Source: Phlebopus portentosus (lineage: Eukaryota; Basidiomycota; Agaricomycetes; Boletales; Boletinellaceae). Taken from it: 64,000 bases of DNA. Positions 24,787 through 37,849 of the stretch are shown piece after piece. Within the stretch, counting starts at the first letter, position 1; the number at the start of each line of letters is the position of its first letter. The notes below the pieces were generated by a model, which was not told the DNA's origin, searched no databases, and saw only the letters and a program-made list of their open reading frames with translations. The translations under genes and the position numbers were made by a program. The DNA is taken from NCBI GenBank assembly GCA_037892935.1, contig JAYXKI010000003.1, positions 1,798,001 to 1,862,000 of the forward strand, given 5' to 3'.

Positions 24787-26029
24787 CCTTTCACTTGATC
24801 GGGGTTATACTTGATTACGCTGCGCTGCTGAGTCTAAATTTGATGGGGATGATCCAATTCCTTATGTTCTTGCTTCGCCTTTTTATCTTGTAGTGAAAAC
24901 GAGAAAATTGCTGTAGTAGAATATATATCATCCCAAAATGATTTGTATTCTTCCAAGTGCGTCTGCTCAAGTTCCATGTTTTTCGATGGATCTCTCTCTG
25001 AGCGTCATATCTGCCGTATAGCGCCCCGATTAGATAACGAATCTGTACGGGTTTCGGACGGAGGCTTTACAGCCGTTGGTAAGCGTAAAAACTCATAAAT
25101 CCAATCAGTAGAATATTACCGTGGCATATGAATGCTTCAAAAATATTTCCGTTGCAACAAGCTTTGGAGGGGAAAATGCAGACGATTAGATTAGAGCTTA
25201 AATTAGAGCGGAGGTTCGGTACAATTTTCCATATTGAGCAGGGAGGCTGCCAAAAGAAGCATTTAACCTCGTTCACGAATCTGTATACAGATACTGATCG
25301 CTATTATCACACACTGAGCGGTATTGTGGCGCCACGGATTTTGGAGGTCTAGACATGACAAAGTACTAAGTATAGTTTCTCAAAGAATCTTTGCCTTACT
25401 TTGCTATTCAGAGTAACTGATCTTTGGGGCAGAGCGGAGGAAGGAAGATGACTCCCAGGTGAGTTTGGAAATCGATCGTATCTTGAGGAATTTTCTTCGT
25501 GGTTTCATAGTTCTGAAGTAGCGGCAAGATATTGCTGCCGCGGATCTCCTGCGAGTCCATATCGATGCTTTTACAAACGTTGCGTATGATACTTTCCAAT
25601 TCCACGTCTCGGTAACTATGGTATAGTGTATGCAACAACAAATCTTCACGTATGTAACTCGACGTAAGCCACCTATACTTGATTATATGTTTTTTTGGTC
25701 TATGTAGCTTGTGGACATTACTCAAAGTGCTAGACTGTTCTTTTTGACAGAGTCTAACGGAGATGTGATTAATTGTGAGCGTGTGTTAATTAGCTAGAGA
25801 GCGGAAAATGCAAAGGAGTGGATGCACGACAGCAATGCAGGTGGGAGAGCGTGCGAAAAAGCAAAATGCAAGAAAGCAAGTAAAGTGCGCGAGAAATTAG
25901 ATCCAGAGTCTATATGATATGCAACCTTCACAGAAAATGAGTACGGTGAGTATTCCGCTCAATCTGGCAAGCTCGGAAGAACATACTATCAACCCAAAGA
26001 AAGAGAGCAGCTCGGAGAGAACAGCATTT
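24787..26029. other. Intergenic region with a weak C-terminal-exon-like ORF
   Basis: The stretch next to MTFP1 is AT-rich (ATATATAT near 24920). On the minus strand, 25408-25725 is open for 105 codons but starts with TTG and has no early ATG. Its sequence (LESIIRNVCKSIDMDSQEI, LLQNYETTKKIPQDTIDF) looks protein-like, so it may be the last exon of a small or broken gene. I cannot identify it. Confidence 0.35.
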
Positions 26030-26902
26030 TCACATGATGACGCAGTCTTTTTCTTTATCCGCGTTCTTCGACTGGATGCCCATATCCTCAAACGTTGCAT
26101 ACTTTGGTGTCGAAGGTTGAGTCTGAGGGCCGCGGCGCATCGGAGGGGTTACACCCAGCCCGGGAGAATTGGGAGCTGAGTGTGGGTGCGAGTCGGAAAC
26201 AGCACGACGGATGGGAGGATGTCCTTGCTCGGACTCAGCTCCCCTCGGACTCGGAGGGGCCGAAACGGGGCCCGAATCGGTAAGCACGAAACGCGGTCGA
26301 TCTGGGAACGCTTGCTGTCGTGCAGGGACACTGGCCGGGGCAGAACAGCTCGACGAGCGCGGTGGGGGTGAAAGTGTCTGCGAGCGAACTTGCAGGATAC
26401 TTTTTGGGTAGCTACCACCATAGGCTTGTTGCTCAGGCGACGAATTATTAATAGATGCTTGCCCCGGAGGGAACGAGTTTGAGGATTTAGATTTCGCTTC
26501 ATTTTTTCCTGGAGTTCAGAATAGCGCCATATAAGAATGATGAAAATAACTAACTTGTTCATGCCACTGCGCATCGTGCATTATTGAACGACGTGTGGAG
26601 ATATCATCATCCTCCTCCTCCTCCTCATTATCAAGAGCCGCAGCAAGTTCCGCGCCGGACAGTGTCCCGTTTATAGACGCTGGTTCCTCCTCAATAGTTC
26701 CGTGATTTGGACTCGGAATGTATTGTGCCGTCTCAACAATGACACCATGCAAACTCTGCACACGGGCGTGTTGGTCTGTCCCCGCTGTTTGAGCATGGGT
26801 GACACTCCGCGCTCCCGATCTCTCGGATCCGTTGCGCGAGATTCGGGCTTGGTCGAGCGCTAACTCGGCGTGGATGTTGCTAGGAAGGGTGGCTGCTGTC
26901 AT
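26030..26902 (-). CDS. Disordered protein with C-terminal CaaX prenylation motif, function unknown
   Basis: The protein ends in CVIM, a farnesylation-type CaaX box preceded by acidic/basic residues (KNADKEKDCVIM), so membrane attachment through a lipid is likely. The N-terminal exon (from the ATG at 26902) has an acidic run of Glu/Asp (LDNEEEEEDDDISTRR). The second exon is Ser/Pro-rich (SFPPGQASINNSSPEQQ, SAPPSPRGAESEQGHPP, PHSAPNSPGLGV) with several possible Ser-Pro phosphosites, then a short conserved-looking end (YATFEDMGIQSK). An intron at about 26509-26550 joins the frames only if a weak GTTATT donor is used, giving about 276 aa. The stronger-looking GTTAGT donor four bases upstream would shift the frame and lose the CaaX end. 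I do not recognise the family; it is not a GTPase, as no G-boxes are present. Confidence 0.7.
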
Positions 26903-27466
26903 TGATACTACTCTCTTTCTTGAGTCTTGAGTTTAGTTACAAAGTTGTAAGAGGCAAAGCTGCTTGAGTGTTAGTCGCCTCATCCCGTGCCACATACATT
27001 TTTTTTTCGGGTCCCGTAGCGGGGAACTTCGATTGGCTAAGCTGTTTGCCGACCCTCCCAGTTTTCACGCGCTCGTAATACGCATGAATATGAGACATTT
27101 TCCTTTCCGCTCAAAAAGCTCTTTGAAAAACTTCGATGAGCAGTTCTGCAAGGTAAGCTGGTGGCTGTATGCCAACAAGGTTCAGACTCAGAAATGATCG
27201 GAACATTCACAATACGGCCTATTGCGACCGTTTCCGTCAGATTGCTTCCGCAGTCACGTGATTACCGGGCCATCTCTTTAAACACAGCGGGCAAAAATAG
27301 GTTTCGGCTTCGGCGATCGGCAGGGCTGCGACAACAGGATCTTTGGACAGACTGGCAAGTCAATGCGACATTCTTATTCACAACGTATATTGATACATGT
27401 ATAAGTCGATCCTGCGTGTTGTTGATATGCAATCTTCTTGTAAACAAGGCCCTCCAAATACTTGAT
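26903..27466. other. Intergenic region without supportable features
   Basis: Promoter side of the CaaX gene and 3' side of the formaldehyde dehydrogenase gene. A T8 run near 26999-27007. Nothing else that I can support. Confidence 0.5.
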
Positions 27467-29711
<2,245 letters not shown>

Positions 29712-30239
29712 ATGAAAGCGTGCTTTATCTGTTCACGGCCAACCACCATCGTCCTCGCCGCCAAAGACAGCGTCGATTTCTTCTACACATGCGACGGCCA
29801 CCTCAAAGATCCAGGATTCGCCAGTCTCATTGGCGAGAGTGGCGATAGTCTTGCGGGAGCGCGTAAGCTTGGAGTGAGCGACGAGGAGATCCAGAAGGTC
29901 AAGGAAGAATACGAGAGACGACAGCAGAAGAAACGTGAAAAGTCAGGCAAGGAGAAAGACAAAAGCGATGATAAGGGAAAGGACGACACTAAGAAGGAGA
30001 CGGACGGAGAGAACGCGAAGGCGAAAGATATAAGTTCGTCACCTGCGCAAGCACCCTCACAGTCAACCGGCACCTCCACGCCCATGGTATCCCACCAGCG
30101 CTACATACTCCACCGCGACATCTTCACCATGCGGCTCGGAGTCCATCGCAAACGACGGCAGGCTGCCAAAGCCAAGGAAGTTGCTCCTCGTCTGCCAAGT
30201 GCGCCGCGGGCCCCAGTTCTTAATCCTCCTCAGACTTAG
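29712..30239 (+). CDS. VFA1: VPS4-associated protein 1
   Basis: Partner of the AAA ATPase Vps4 in the ESCRT/multivesicular-body pathway. Single exon of 175 aa. The N-terminal zinc-ribbon-like part shows CFICSRPTTIVLAAKDSVDFFYTCDGHLKDPGFA, with two CxxC-type cysteine positions (C4, C7, C36 plus a histidine). A highly charged Lys/Glu coiled-coil-like linker follows (about residues 60-105). The conserved C-terminal block is YILHRDIFTMRLGVHRKRRQAAKAKEVAPRLPSAP. The start is the first ATG in frame, and it places the cysteine motif at residue 4 as expected. Confidence 0.88.
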   Translation: MKACFICSRPTTIVLAAKDSVDFFYTCDGHLKDPGFASLIGESGDSLAGARKLGVSDEEIQKVKEEYERRQQKKREKSGKEKDKSDDKGKDDTKKETDGENAKAKDISSSPAQAPSQSTGTSTPMVSHQRYILHRDIFTMRLGVHRKRRQAAKAKEVAPRLPSAPRAPVLNPPQT

Positions 30240-30603
30240 GCCTCTTGTCCGTCGCCAAGCCCGCTCGGCTCGAGTTTCTTTTACGTTAACTCGCCCGAAC
30301 CTGTCTTCACCAACTTTAATCGTCGTCCATTATCATGTACCATTATCGCCATCTTTGCTTTGCGCACACACTTGCTGTTTCATCCCGCTTTTAATCACCC
30401 ATGGCTTGATCATGACTTTCCATATAGGGTTCGGAGTGCATTCCAATCACGTTCCGGTCCACACGACCCCTGTAACTTGTCCAAGAAATTCTGTTAATTC
30501 CTTGGCTTAGCTCTACGATGAAAGCACCTGAGAGCACCCTGATATAAAGGTCTTGAGGCATCCTGCCCAAGCTTGCTGCCCCCTCAGTCATCTGCTTCCG
30601 ATC
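30240..30603. other. Intergenic region upstream of arrestin-like gene 2
   Basis: VFA1 3' region plus the arrestin promoter. No gene seen. A TATAAAGG element is annotated separately. Confidence 0.4.
30543..30550 (+). promoter_or_regulatory. TATAAAGG box of arrestin-like gene 2
   Basis: About 55-60 bp upstream of the ATG at 30604 and followed by a C/T-rich leader. Confidence 0.5.
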
Positions 30604-32232
30604 ATGGTGAACAATCACTTCGCCTCTCCACCGCCTTTCGACGCCTACTCCCCGACTCAGGACGAGCTCAACTCGCGTGATATGGAGCCGCCGAGTTATC
30701 CGGCTCCTCTAAGTCCATCGGCTTCCCATTTTCCAGCTGAGAATACAGAATACGCAATTACTATGGACGACCACCACGGGAAGACGTGGTGGACGTTGCG
30801 AATACCTAGTCGTTCTCCGAGCCCGAAAAGCCTTCCAACTTTCCTTGAAGGTGATCCTATCACTGGCATCGTAGACCTCAATCTACAGAGACCAGACCAC
30901 ATCAAAGCAATCATCATCGTAGTCAGTACATATCTTAGAACCTGAGAGGCTGCCGTATTTACAGATCCTCCAGGTCAAGGGACTAGTCGTGTATTCTGCC
31001 TATGAGTCTAAAGCATTCACGGAAGTCTCTCAGACAATCTGGCAAAGCGACCCCTCAACTCACAACGCGGGGCTGCCACCAGGCAACTACTGCTGGCCAT
31101 TCTCGCTCCAGTTGCCACCGACGATCCAGCTTCCAGAGGACGAAGCGACAGAGTACGGCATCGCATTCGATGGAAAGTTGCCTCCTACTCTTCGGTCCAA
31201 GGAAGGACATGCGAACATAGATTACCAGATAGCTCTACGGATCAAACGCAGCGGGTTATTCCATCACGACAGCAAGTACGTCATCTAGGATCGACTTGTG
31301 CATTCGACATACTCTGCATCGTGCGTTCTGAATCTCCCCAGATTGTCTACATTTTTCGGGTATTACCCAGCGACAAGGCCTGACCCACCCTCCCGATTGC
31401 GAACCTTGGCGTACGAGGGAAATCTGTCGGTCGTCGGTCCGGACGCTGATCCAGAAGGCTGGAAAACATTTCCAGAGGTTCATTTGGATGGACGGCTCTT
31501 TAAAATTGTGGATGTTTGCATCTCTATTTCGGCAAGCTTATCTTCATTGGAAACCTTTGGAAACGACTGATCAGATCCCTAGTTGGCTCTGCCCGCTCCA
31601 GTATGTCGAGCACTTTCGCTATAACTTAATCGTATCACCGACGAGCCACTGCTGATAAATTTCTCAGCTATCCTACCCACGAGGAACGGCTTTCCCCTGT
31701 GCTCTTGTCCTGTCGTCGAGAAACAAACAAGCCATCCACCTCTTGTCAGCTCCGAATGCTCTCGTAGTCGAGATGCGCAGGCAGCTGCAGACAGCGATCG
31801 GAGAGTCTATGGTTGGCGGTGCTATTCAATTCAACGAGGATGATCGGGTGCCATTCACGAAAGCGAATTGGCATCCCGCGGAGATACATGAAGCAAATGA
31901 CGTCTATACAAGTACCGTACTCGGTGAATTGAGCCTTCCGCCAGATTTAGTCCCATCATTCACTCTAGGAAAGTTTGAGTGCGAAGTAAGTTTGTTCCAT
32001 TATCGCGATTTTGTATTAGTCTGATAGGTGACAGTATGTCATCGATGTTTATCCGCCCGAGGCATCGGGATTCGAACCTGTCAGTAGTGAGCGTCTCTTC
32101 AGGACGCCTGTTATTGTCACCACACTACTTGCACCTGGTCCGCGACCGCGAGCGTATTTACCGCCAGATTATGTTGCTTCTGACTCGGAGAGAGAGATTC
32201 AGAGATTTCCCAGAGCAGATAGCCTTGCTTGA
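30604..32232 (+). CDS. Arrestin-like protein 2 (alpha-arrestin fold)
   Basis: Paralogue of the genes at 10098 and 52875. The N-terminal domain reads WWTLRIPSRSPSPKSLPTFLEGDPITGIVDLNLQRPDHIKAIIIV. After an intron come YESKAFTEVSQTIWQSDPSTH, GNYCWPFSLQLPPTIQLP and IDYQIALRIKRSGLF. The C-terminal domain has EGWKTFPEVHLDGRLF, LVLSSRNKQAIHLLSAPNAL, VLGELSLPPDLVPSFTLGKFECE, and an end YVIDVYPPEASGF...PGPRPRAYLPPDY. The stop TGA is at 32230-32232. Intron positions match the paralogues (after the first strand pair, before the tail block), which supports common descent. It is probably an adaptor for membrane-protein trafficking, but the target is unknown. No PPxY motif is obvious. Confidence 0.75.
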
Positions 32233-32473
32233 TGTGACTTTTTGTGTAATAGTGTTCTATGCATACGTGTTTCAAATATCCGAAGGAATCTTGTGGTGAA
32301 CTGAAAGTCTGAAATGATCGGCGATTACCCGGCGCGTCCGGATCTCTGTTTCTCATTTGACTCAACGGCGTTACTTTCACACTGTCCTCTTTCCTCCCGC
32401 CTCCCTTTCATCTTCCTGCTTACCTCAACCTAGAGGTGGTAAACTCGTCTCTGATACATTAGTCGCTGTAAAG

Positions 32474-34566
32474 ATGGACCCTCAGGTTATAGATGCGTTG
32501 TTCGACAAGGCGGTAGAGATAGTTCAAGCCCTGCCTAAGACTGGTCCAATACAGACAGGCTATGAAGAGAAGTTGGCTTTGTATAGGTGTGTAACCAGCT
32601 TCTTAGACGAATTGCTTTATTCTGACCTTCTGCGAAGTCTTTACAAGCAAGGTATGTTTTATCTTGAAGAAGACATTCTTCCGTTGACAATCGGATACCT
32701 GTCTTTTACTGTTACCTCCGTACTGTCGCCACACAAATGGACGTACGAGCAGCTACTGTTGGCAATGTAAAAGGTTCCCGGCCTGCAATGTGGGACATGC
32801 TGGGCCGTGCAAAGTGGTGAGCTGCGCTCCTGTCCGTCGTTGTCCCGTAGCACGCTTTTGTTGCGTTCTGTGCACCATGCAGGGCCGCATGGGTCTCACG
32901 TGTTTTCGCATTGATACCCACTCTTCCTTTTGTGCCTTCCATAGGGATGCATGGGCAAAACATAAAGACCTAGGGTCTTATGAAGCTAAATGGCAATACG
33001 TCGAGGAATTGTTACGGGTGAGTGCACGAGACTATAATAGTATTGAGGATTGGTTGATGGACAACTTGAACACAGGTTCTGCGAAAATATTCGGACAAGA
33101 CAATTGCTCAAGATCTCATCAAGGAACTCGAATCTGTGGAGGGCGGAAGTTCTAATATACTAATGAGCGGTGCGTTTGAACCCGTCCTTGTGAACCCTAG
33201 CTTCGTTCACTGACTGCTGTGTCTAGGATCTTTCTCGAAAACTGACGAAAGCGATTCTGATTCCGACTCTGAAGTGGAACGCTCAGCAAGCCAGGGGCGC
33301 ATTTCTCAGTCATCCCAAACCGATCGACAACAACAGCAACAAACGGGAGGCTCGGATGCCGATGAAAGTGAATCTGATGACGAACAAGCTGACCAAGTAG
33401 GGCAGGGTTTCCCAGGGCCGCATGTAACGTCGAATCCCGGTCTCAATCAGAGCCTCTTGGGACGTCCTCAGAGCTCACATTCGACGAATCGGTATCGAAC
33501 GCCTATAGGAGACTCTGTCGCCTTGTCTCCACCTCCTGGACCTTCCGTTCCGGCCGTGACAAACCCGACGACTCACTCTGCTGAATTACTTCGACAGCAA
33601 CAGCCATCAGCCTATGTGGTTCTACCACATCAGCTCCCGCCAAATACTTCAGTTTTGGTCCAGCCTCGGTCTGTACAGTACGGTCCGGCCTTGGGGAGGT
33701 CACCTCCCAGCATGAGCGCTTCTGTGCCAAATGTCCAGCCAATGCCCGTATTCGAGACTCCCTCGGCGTTCCCAGGTCCTTCCCCACCACTCTCTTCAAG
33801 CGCTGTCCCTCCGACGTCAGGCATGTCCAATTCCGGTGCAAGCTCGTTTACGAATGTCGTACATCCGTACCCGGAGAACATGTATCCCGGACATCCGGCT
33901 TACCGTGCAACTTCTCATCATAGCAACAGCCCCGGGCAGATGCCAGTACCCGGTCAGGGTATGGTTAGCTCGAGCGTGACGGGTGCTAGTGGACGGTCGC
34001 CGCTGGAGCGTGCGGTAGAGAACGTCCAGGCACACCTGAGTGCATTACAAGAACGGATGGACATACTTGAGGACCGTTCGTTTGGTGGTACGGCCTACGC
34101 TTCTTTTGGTGGATCTGGTGGCAGACGAGGTTCACCTCTGGGATCGCCATATGGCTCTTATTTTGGTGCAGGAGGACGCGGACGAGGATATGAAAGCTCT
34201 CTTTGGAGGTGGCTTTCTGAATTTGATGAAGGATACTTTGATTGGGAGCATATGGGATTATGGAGCGTTGTTCTATCTCCGCTTGCGCGTGTGACAAAGT
34301 ATCTCGGTCGTATACTTGTTTTTCTTCTTGCTCGAAGAGATCGCGATGGACTGAGGCGGCGCGGTCTGTCTCCCGGTATGGCAATTTTGCGCCGTTTGTT
34401 GCTTGACGCGTCCTTCGTGCTGTTCGTCTTGTACATTGCTCGACGAGCATGGAGGCGGAGTGGCGCGCGCAGAAGGGAAGTCATACTCGCTGTAAAGGGC
34501 GTTTGGCGAGCGATCAGAGGCCAGGGTATCGAGATGTCAAGACAGCTTGTCGAGCGCGGCGTCTAG
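32474..34566 (+). CDS. Acyl-CoA-binding-domain protein with coiled coil and C-terminal hydrophobic anchor (ACBD5-like layout)
   Basis: Binds long-chain acyl-CoA thioesters. The ACB domain covers about the first 85 residues: FDKAVEIVQALPKTGPIQTGYEEKLALYSLYKQATVGNVKGSRPAMWDMLGRAKWDAW, then YEAKWQYVEELL. It is assembled from several exons. A long Ser/Pro/Gln-rich disordered region follows (exon 33237-34566), then a short amphipathic coil (LERAVENVQAHLSALQERMDILED). A C-terminal hydrophobic segment, RRLLLDASFVLFVLYIARRAW, is flanked by arginines and followed by about 40 residues. This order (ACB, coil, C-terminal anchor) is that of ACBD4/5 proteins tethered to peroxisomes or ER. Localisation here is inference. 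The stop is at 34564-34566; convergent with mS34. Confidence 0.85.
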
Positions 34567-34771
34567 TTAATGAAATAGCATTTTACAGAGTCACTTTTGT
34601 CCCAACTCTTTTCTCAATGTCGTCACGCGATTTTTTTTAGGATACCATCTTTTTTCCTGTTGTTTTGTACATATAACGACGGAGATAAATGACATTATGA
34701 GCAGCATTGCATTGCCAAACAAAAGATGAAGATGTTGAGATATAAAGCAAATAACTACGACTCGATCGCCT

Positions 34772-35288
34772 TCATTGACCGTCTGCCGTTTCTGGTGGAC
34801 TAGATTTTGGTTGCTCCTTCAGCTGTTCTAGTATGGGTAATGGCGAGACTTCTTGCACGGCTCGTAGGTTCTGTCCCTTCGATACTCCTTCGCTCCACAT
34901 ATATTTCAGAGCCCCGGGTATATGCTCTTCTTTCTCGCTAACCGGTTTACCTGGATGTGTATACACAATGAACATCAGTTTCGACAAGTCTTACAGAGAC
35001 TGAATGAGAAATCGCACCACGCCAGACGAGTCTTCCCCAAGCCTTCCCTCGCGTGCCCTCATGCTTAAGCCTTACGCGCGAAACTTCGTAAAAACAACCC
35101 TCGATACCCTTCGACTGCCATCGCGTCTGGAAAACGCGTGCGCCAACGCCATCGTTTGGTAATCGCGCGAGTGTCTCGAATAAGTTGCGCGGCTTGTTCT
35201 GGATAGCCTCAGCTGTTTCTTTCTGTACGAGCCCCGCGATGGCGCGAGGGAGAGCATTGGAGCTGCGGAGGATGCGGGACGCGTTCAT
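34772..35288 (-). CDS. MRPS34: Mitochondrial small ribosomal subunit protein mS34
   Basis: Component of the mitochondrial small ribosomal subunit. Two exons, 35018-35288 and 34772-34950, separated by a 67-nt intron, give 149 aa in frame. The conserved core is LFETLARLPNDGVGARVFQTRW...CFYEVSRVRLKHEGTRGKAWGRLVWRGKPVSEKE, which matches the pattern of MRP-S34 (LP.fG.G..v.r..W, then y...rvr, then HGKAWG.l...G). The basic N-terminus (MNASRILRSSNALPRAIAG) suits mitochondrial import. It is shorter than the animal homologue. It is divergent from the FGGY kinase, with 196 bp between starts. Confidence 0.8.
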
Positions 35289-35484
35289 GGCGGGTGAGTT
35301 GAGAAAGGAACAACAGAAATGGTTATTTTATCTGACTATTTTACGGCTATTTGCGGCTTAGTCGGCTCGGCTACCAGCTGCAGGACGGTCCGCAACTTCT
35401 ACTTCCCCAGACTCCACTCTTCCTACGCAGCTCTATTCCTCACACTATCTTTCTGTGTCATCGAGCATCGTCAGTTGATCAACT

Positions 35485-37628
35485 ATGAGCAATCCCAAGC
35501 CAGGCAGCGCCGAAACTGGTAGCAATGAACCGTTGTACATCGGCATCGATGTCGGCACTGGCTCCGTACGTGCCGCACTCGTGGCGCATTCAGGCGGGAT
35601 TGTAGCGTCCGCGACGAAGGAGACAAAGACCTTCCGTGACGCATCGGACCACCGTATATTCGAGCAGTCGACAACGGATATCTGGGATGCAGCCTGTACT
35701 TGCGTCGCACAGGTGTTGTCTGATGACGGATCTGGCAGGCGCATAGACCCCGCACGCGTCAAGGGTATCGGCTTTGATGCGACATGCTCGCTTGCGGTCA
35801 CTGACATGCAGGGCGACCCTGTTACTGTGTCCAAGGGAGAGAATCTTGGAAAGATTGGTGATCGGAATATCATCTTGTGGGCAGACCATCGAGCGGAGGA
35901 AGAGGCTAAGTTGATTAATAGTACTGGATCTGTTGTGCTGGATTTTGTTGGTGGAACAATGAGTGTGAGTGTTGAGTCTGTATTTTATGCTTCTTGTATT
36001 AATGGCTTGATGATGACTACAGCTCGAAATGGAGATTCCAAAGACCCTCTGGCTCAAGAAGCACATGGGTAGCTCTCTGTTCTCTCAATGCCAGTTCTTC
36101 GACCTGCCCGACTTGCTTTCGTACCGGGCTACAGGGGAAACAACACGCTCCGCGTGTTCTATAACATGCAAGTGCTCCTACGTGCCAGACAAAGGTGAAG
36201 AGCACCCCGCTGGTTGGCAAGACTCGTTCTTCGAGAAAATAGGACTAGGGGAGTTTACGAAGAACAATTATCTGCAACTCGGTCCGGTCAAAGAGAGCAT
36301 GCGACCGGACAGGAAGAAGACCGATACACTCACTGCTGGTCTTCCTGTAGGAAAAGGTCTTAGCGAGAAAGCTGCAAAGGAACTCGGTCTGCTAAAGGGT
36401 ACCCCTGTCGGCAGTGCCGTAATTGATGCGTGTGTCTTTGTGTTCTTAAGAAAATATTCGCGGAGTATACTGACGTGTGCTAGCTATGCAGGGTGGATTG
36501 GTACAATTGCTGCGCGCCATTCTCCAGATTCCCCAGCTGTGACTCTTGAAGCTTCAAGACACCGTTTGGCACCTTGCGCAGGTACATCTACGTGTTTCAT
36601 TGTACAGTCTCCAGAAGCGGTCTTCGTCCCGGGTGTATGGGGTCCTTACAAGGATGTCGTCTTCCCCGGATGGTGGATGAATGAGGGCGGGCAAAGCTCC
36701 ACAGGCCAGGTGCATATAGTCATTGATGGACTAGAGTGCATATACTCACCCTTGTTTCAGCTGATAGACTTCATGATCACGACCCACCCTGCCTACAAAG
36801 AGCTTCAGGAAATCGCAGAAAGGGAGAAAACGAGCATCCATACTGGTAATAGGGTATCAAGTCAATATATCATTCTCGCACTGACGGTTCCTCATATGCA
36901 GTTCTCGCCAATGAATTGGAGAGACAGCGAAAAGAGAAGGGTCTTGAGAGTTTGACCGAATTGACAAAGGATATGCATCTCTACCCGGACCTTCATGGTG
37001 AGTATCCAGTCCAGCAAAGCACCGAGTGCGTTTTCAGCAATCATCCATGCAGGTAATCGTTCTCCCATCGCCGACCCAACTATGCGCGGATCAATCGTAG
37101 GCCTGCAGCTCGATAGCTCCCTACACGACCTCGCACGCAAGTTCCACCTAACACTCGAAGCCATCGCCCTGCAAACTCGACACATCGTCGACACAATGAA
37201 CGCCGCAGGACATCAAATTACCGAGCTCTACATGAGCGGCGGACAAGCGAAGAACAAGAAGCTCATGCAGTTGTTCGCGGATGTAACGGGTATGCCTGTT
37301 GTATTACCTGAGTCAACTGCAGATGCGGTCTCGCGTGGCTCTGCGATGCTTGCGCGGTATGCGGCGGAAAAGCAACTGGGAAACGCAAAGAAGGATCTGT
37401 TGTGGGATATCATGGTTAGTTCTCTACCACACTTGTATATCATTTTGACCCGTCCCTTATTTTCATTTTTATGACGTCTAGCTCGAAATGACGCCGAATG
37501 GAACACTTGTCTCCCCAGCTGCTTCACCACCCGAGAAGCGGCTGTTTGAAGCGAAGTACAAGATCTTCCTTGAGAGCATCGATATTCAGAAGCGCTGGAG
37601 GAAAGAAGTAGAGGCTACTCTTACTTAG
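35485..37628 (+). CDS. FGGY-family carbohydrate kinase (D-ribulokinase-like)
   Basis: ATP-dependent sugar kinase of the eukaryotic FGGY branch whose characterised members phosphorylate D-ribulose. N-terminal actin-like fold: YIGIDVGTGSVRAALV (phosphate-1 loop), FEQSTTDIWDAAC, KGIGFDATCSLAV, IILWADHRAEEEAKLIN, and FVGGTMSLEMEIPKTLWLKKH after splicing. The middle part holds YAGWIGTIAARH and PGWWMNEGGQSSTGQL. C-terminal fold: HGNRSPIADPTMRGSIVGL, MSGGQAKNKKLMQLFADVTGMPVVLPE, and AVSRGSAMLARYAA. At least six exons. The stop TAG is at 37626-37628. About 590 aa. It is convergent with RAT1, 221 bp apart. The exact substrate is inferred from the family. Confidence 0.9.
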
Positions 37629-37849
37629 ATAATGATTGAGATACGATGTACCTTTCCATAGAGCTAGCTGGATTGAGGATATCATGATATTTCAGTGAAG
37701 TTGATTATGAACGCAAGTTTATCGCCGCAGAGCTAGTTCTGAAATTGGCGAAGCCAACGTTGTATAAAAGTATAAGATAAGGTCTAAATATACATATACA
37801 AGAACTGAAAACCTGGTTATCGTCTATGCAAGAGGCAAATATGAATGTT

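Noticed and set aside
26030..26902. CaaX protein as a mating pheromone precursor
   Set aside because: At about 276 residues with a disordered Ser/Pro-rich body it is far longer than basidiomycete pheromone precursors, and no receptor gene is nearby.
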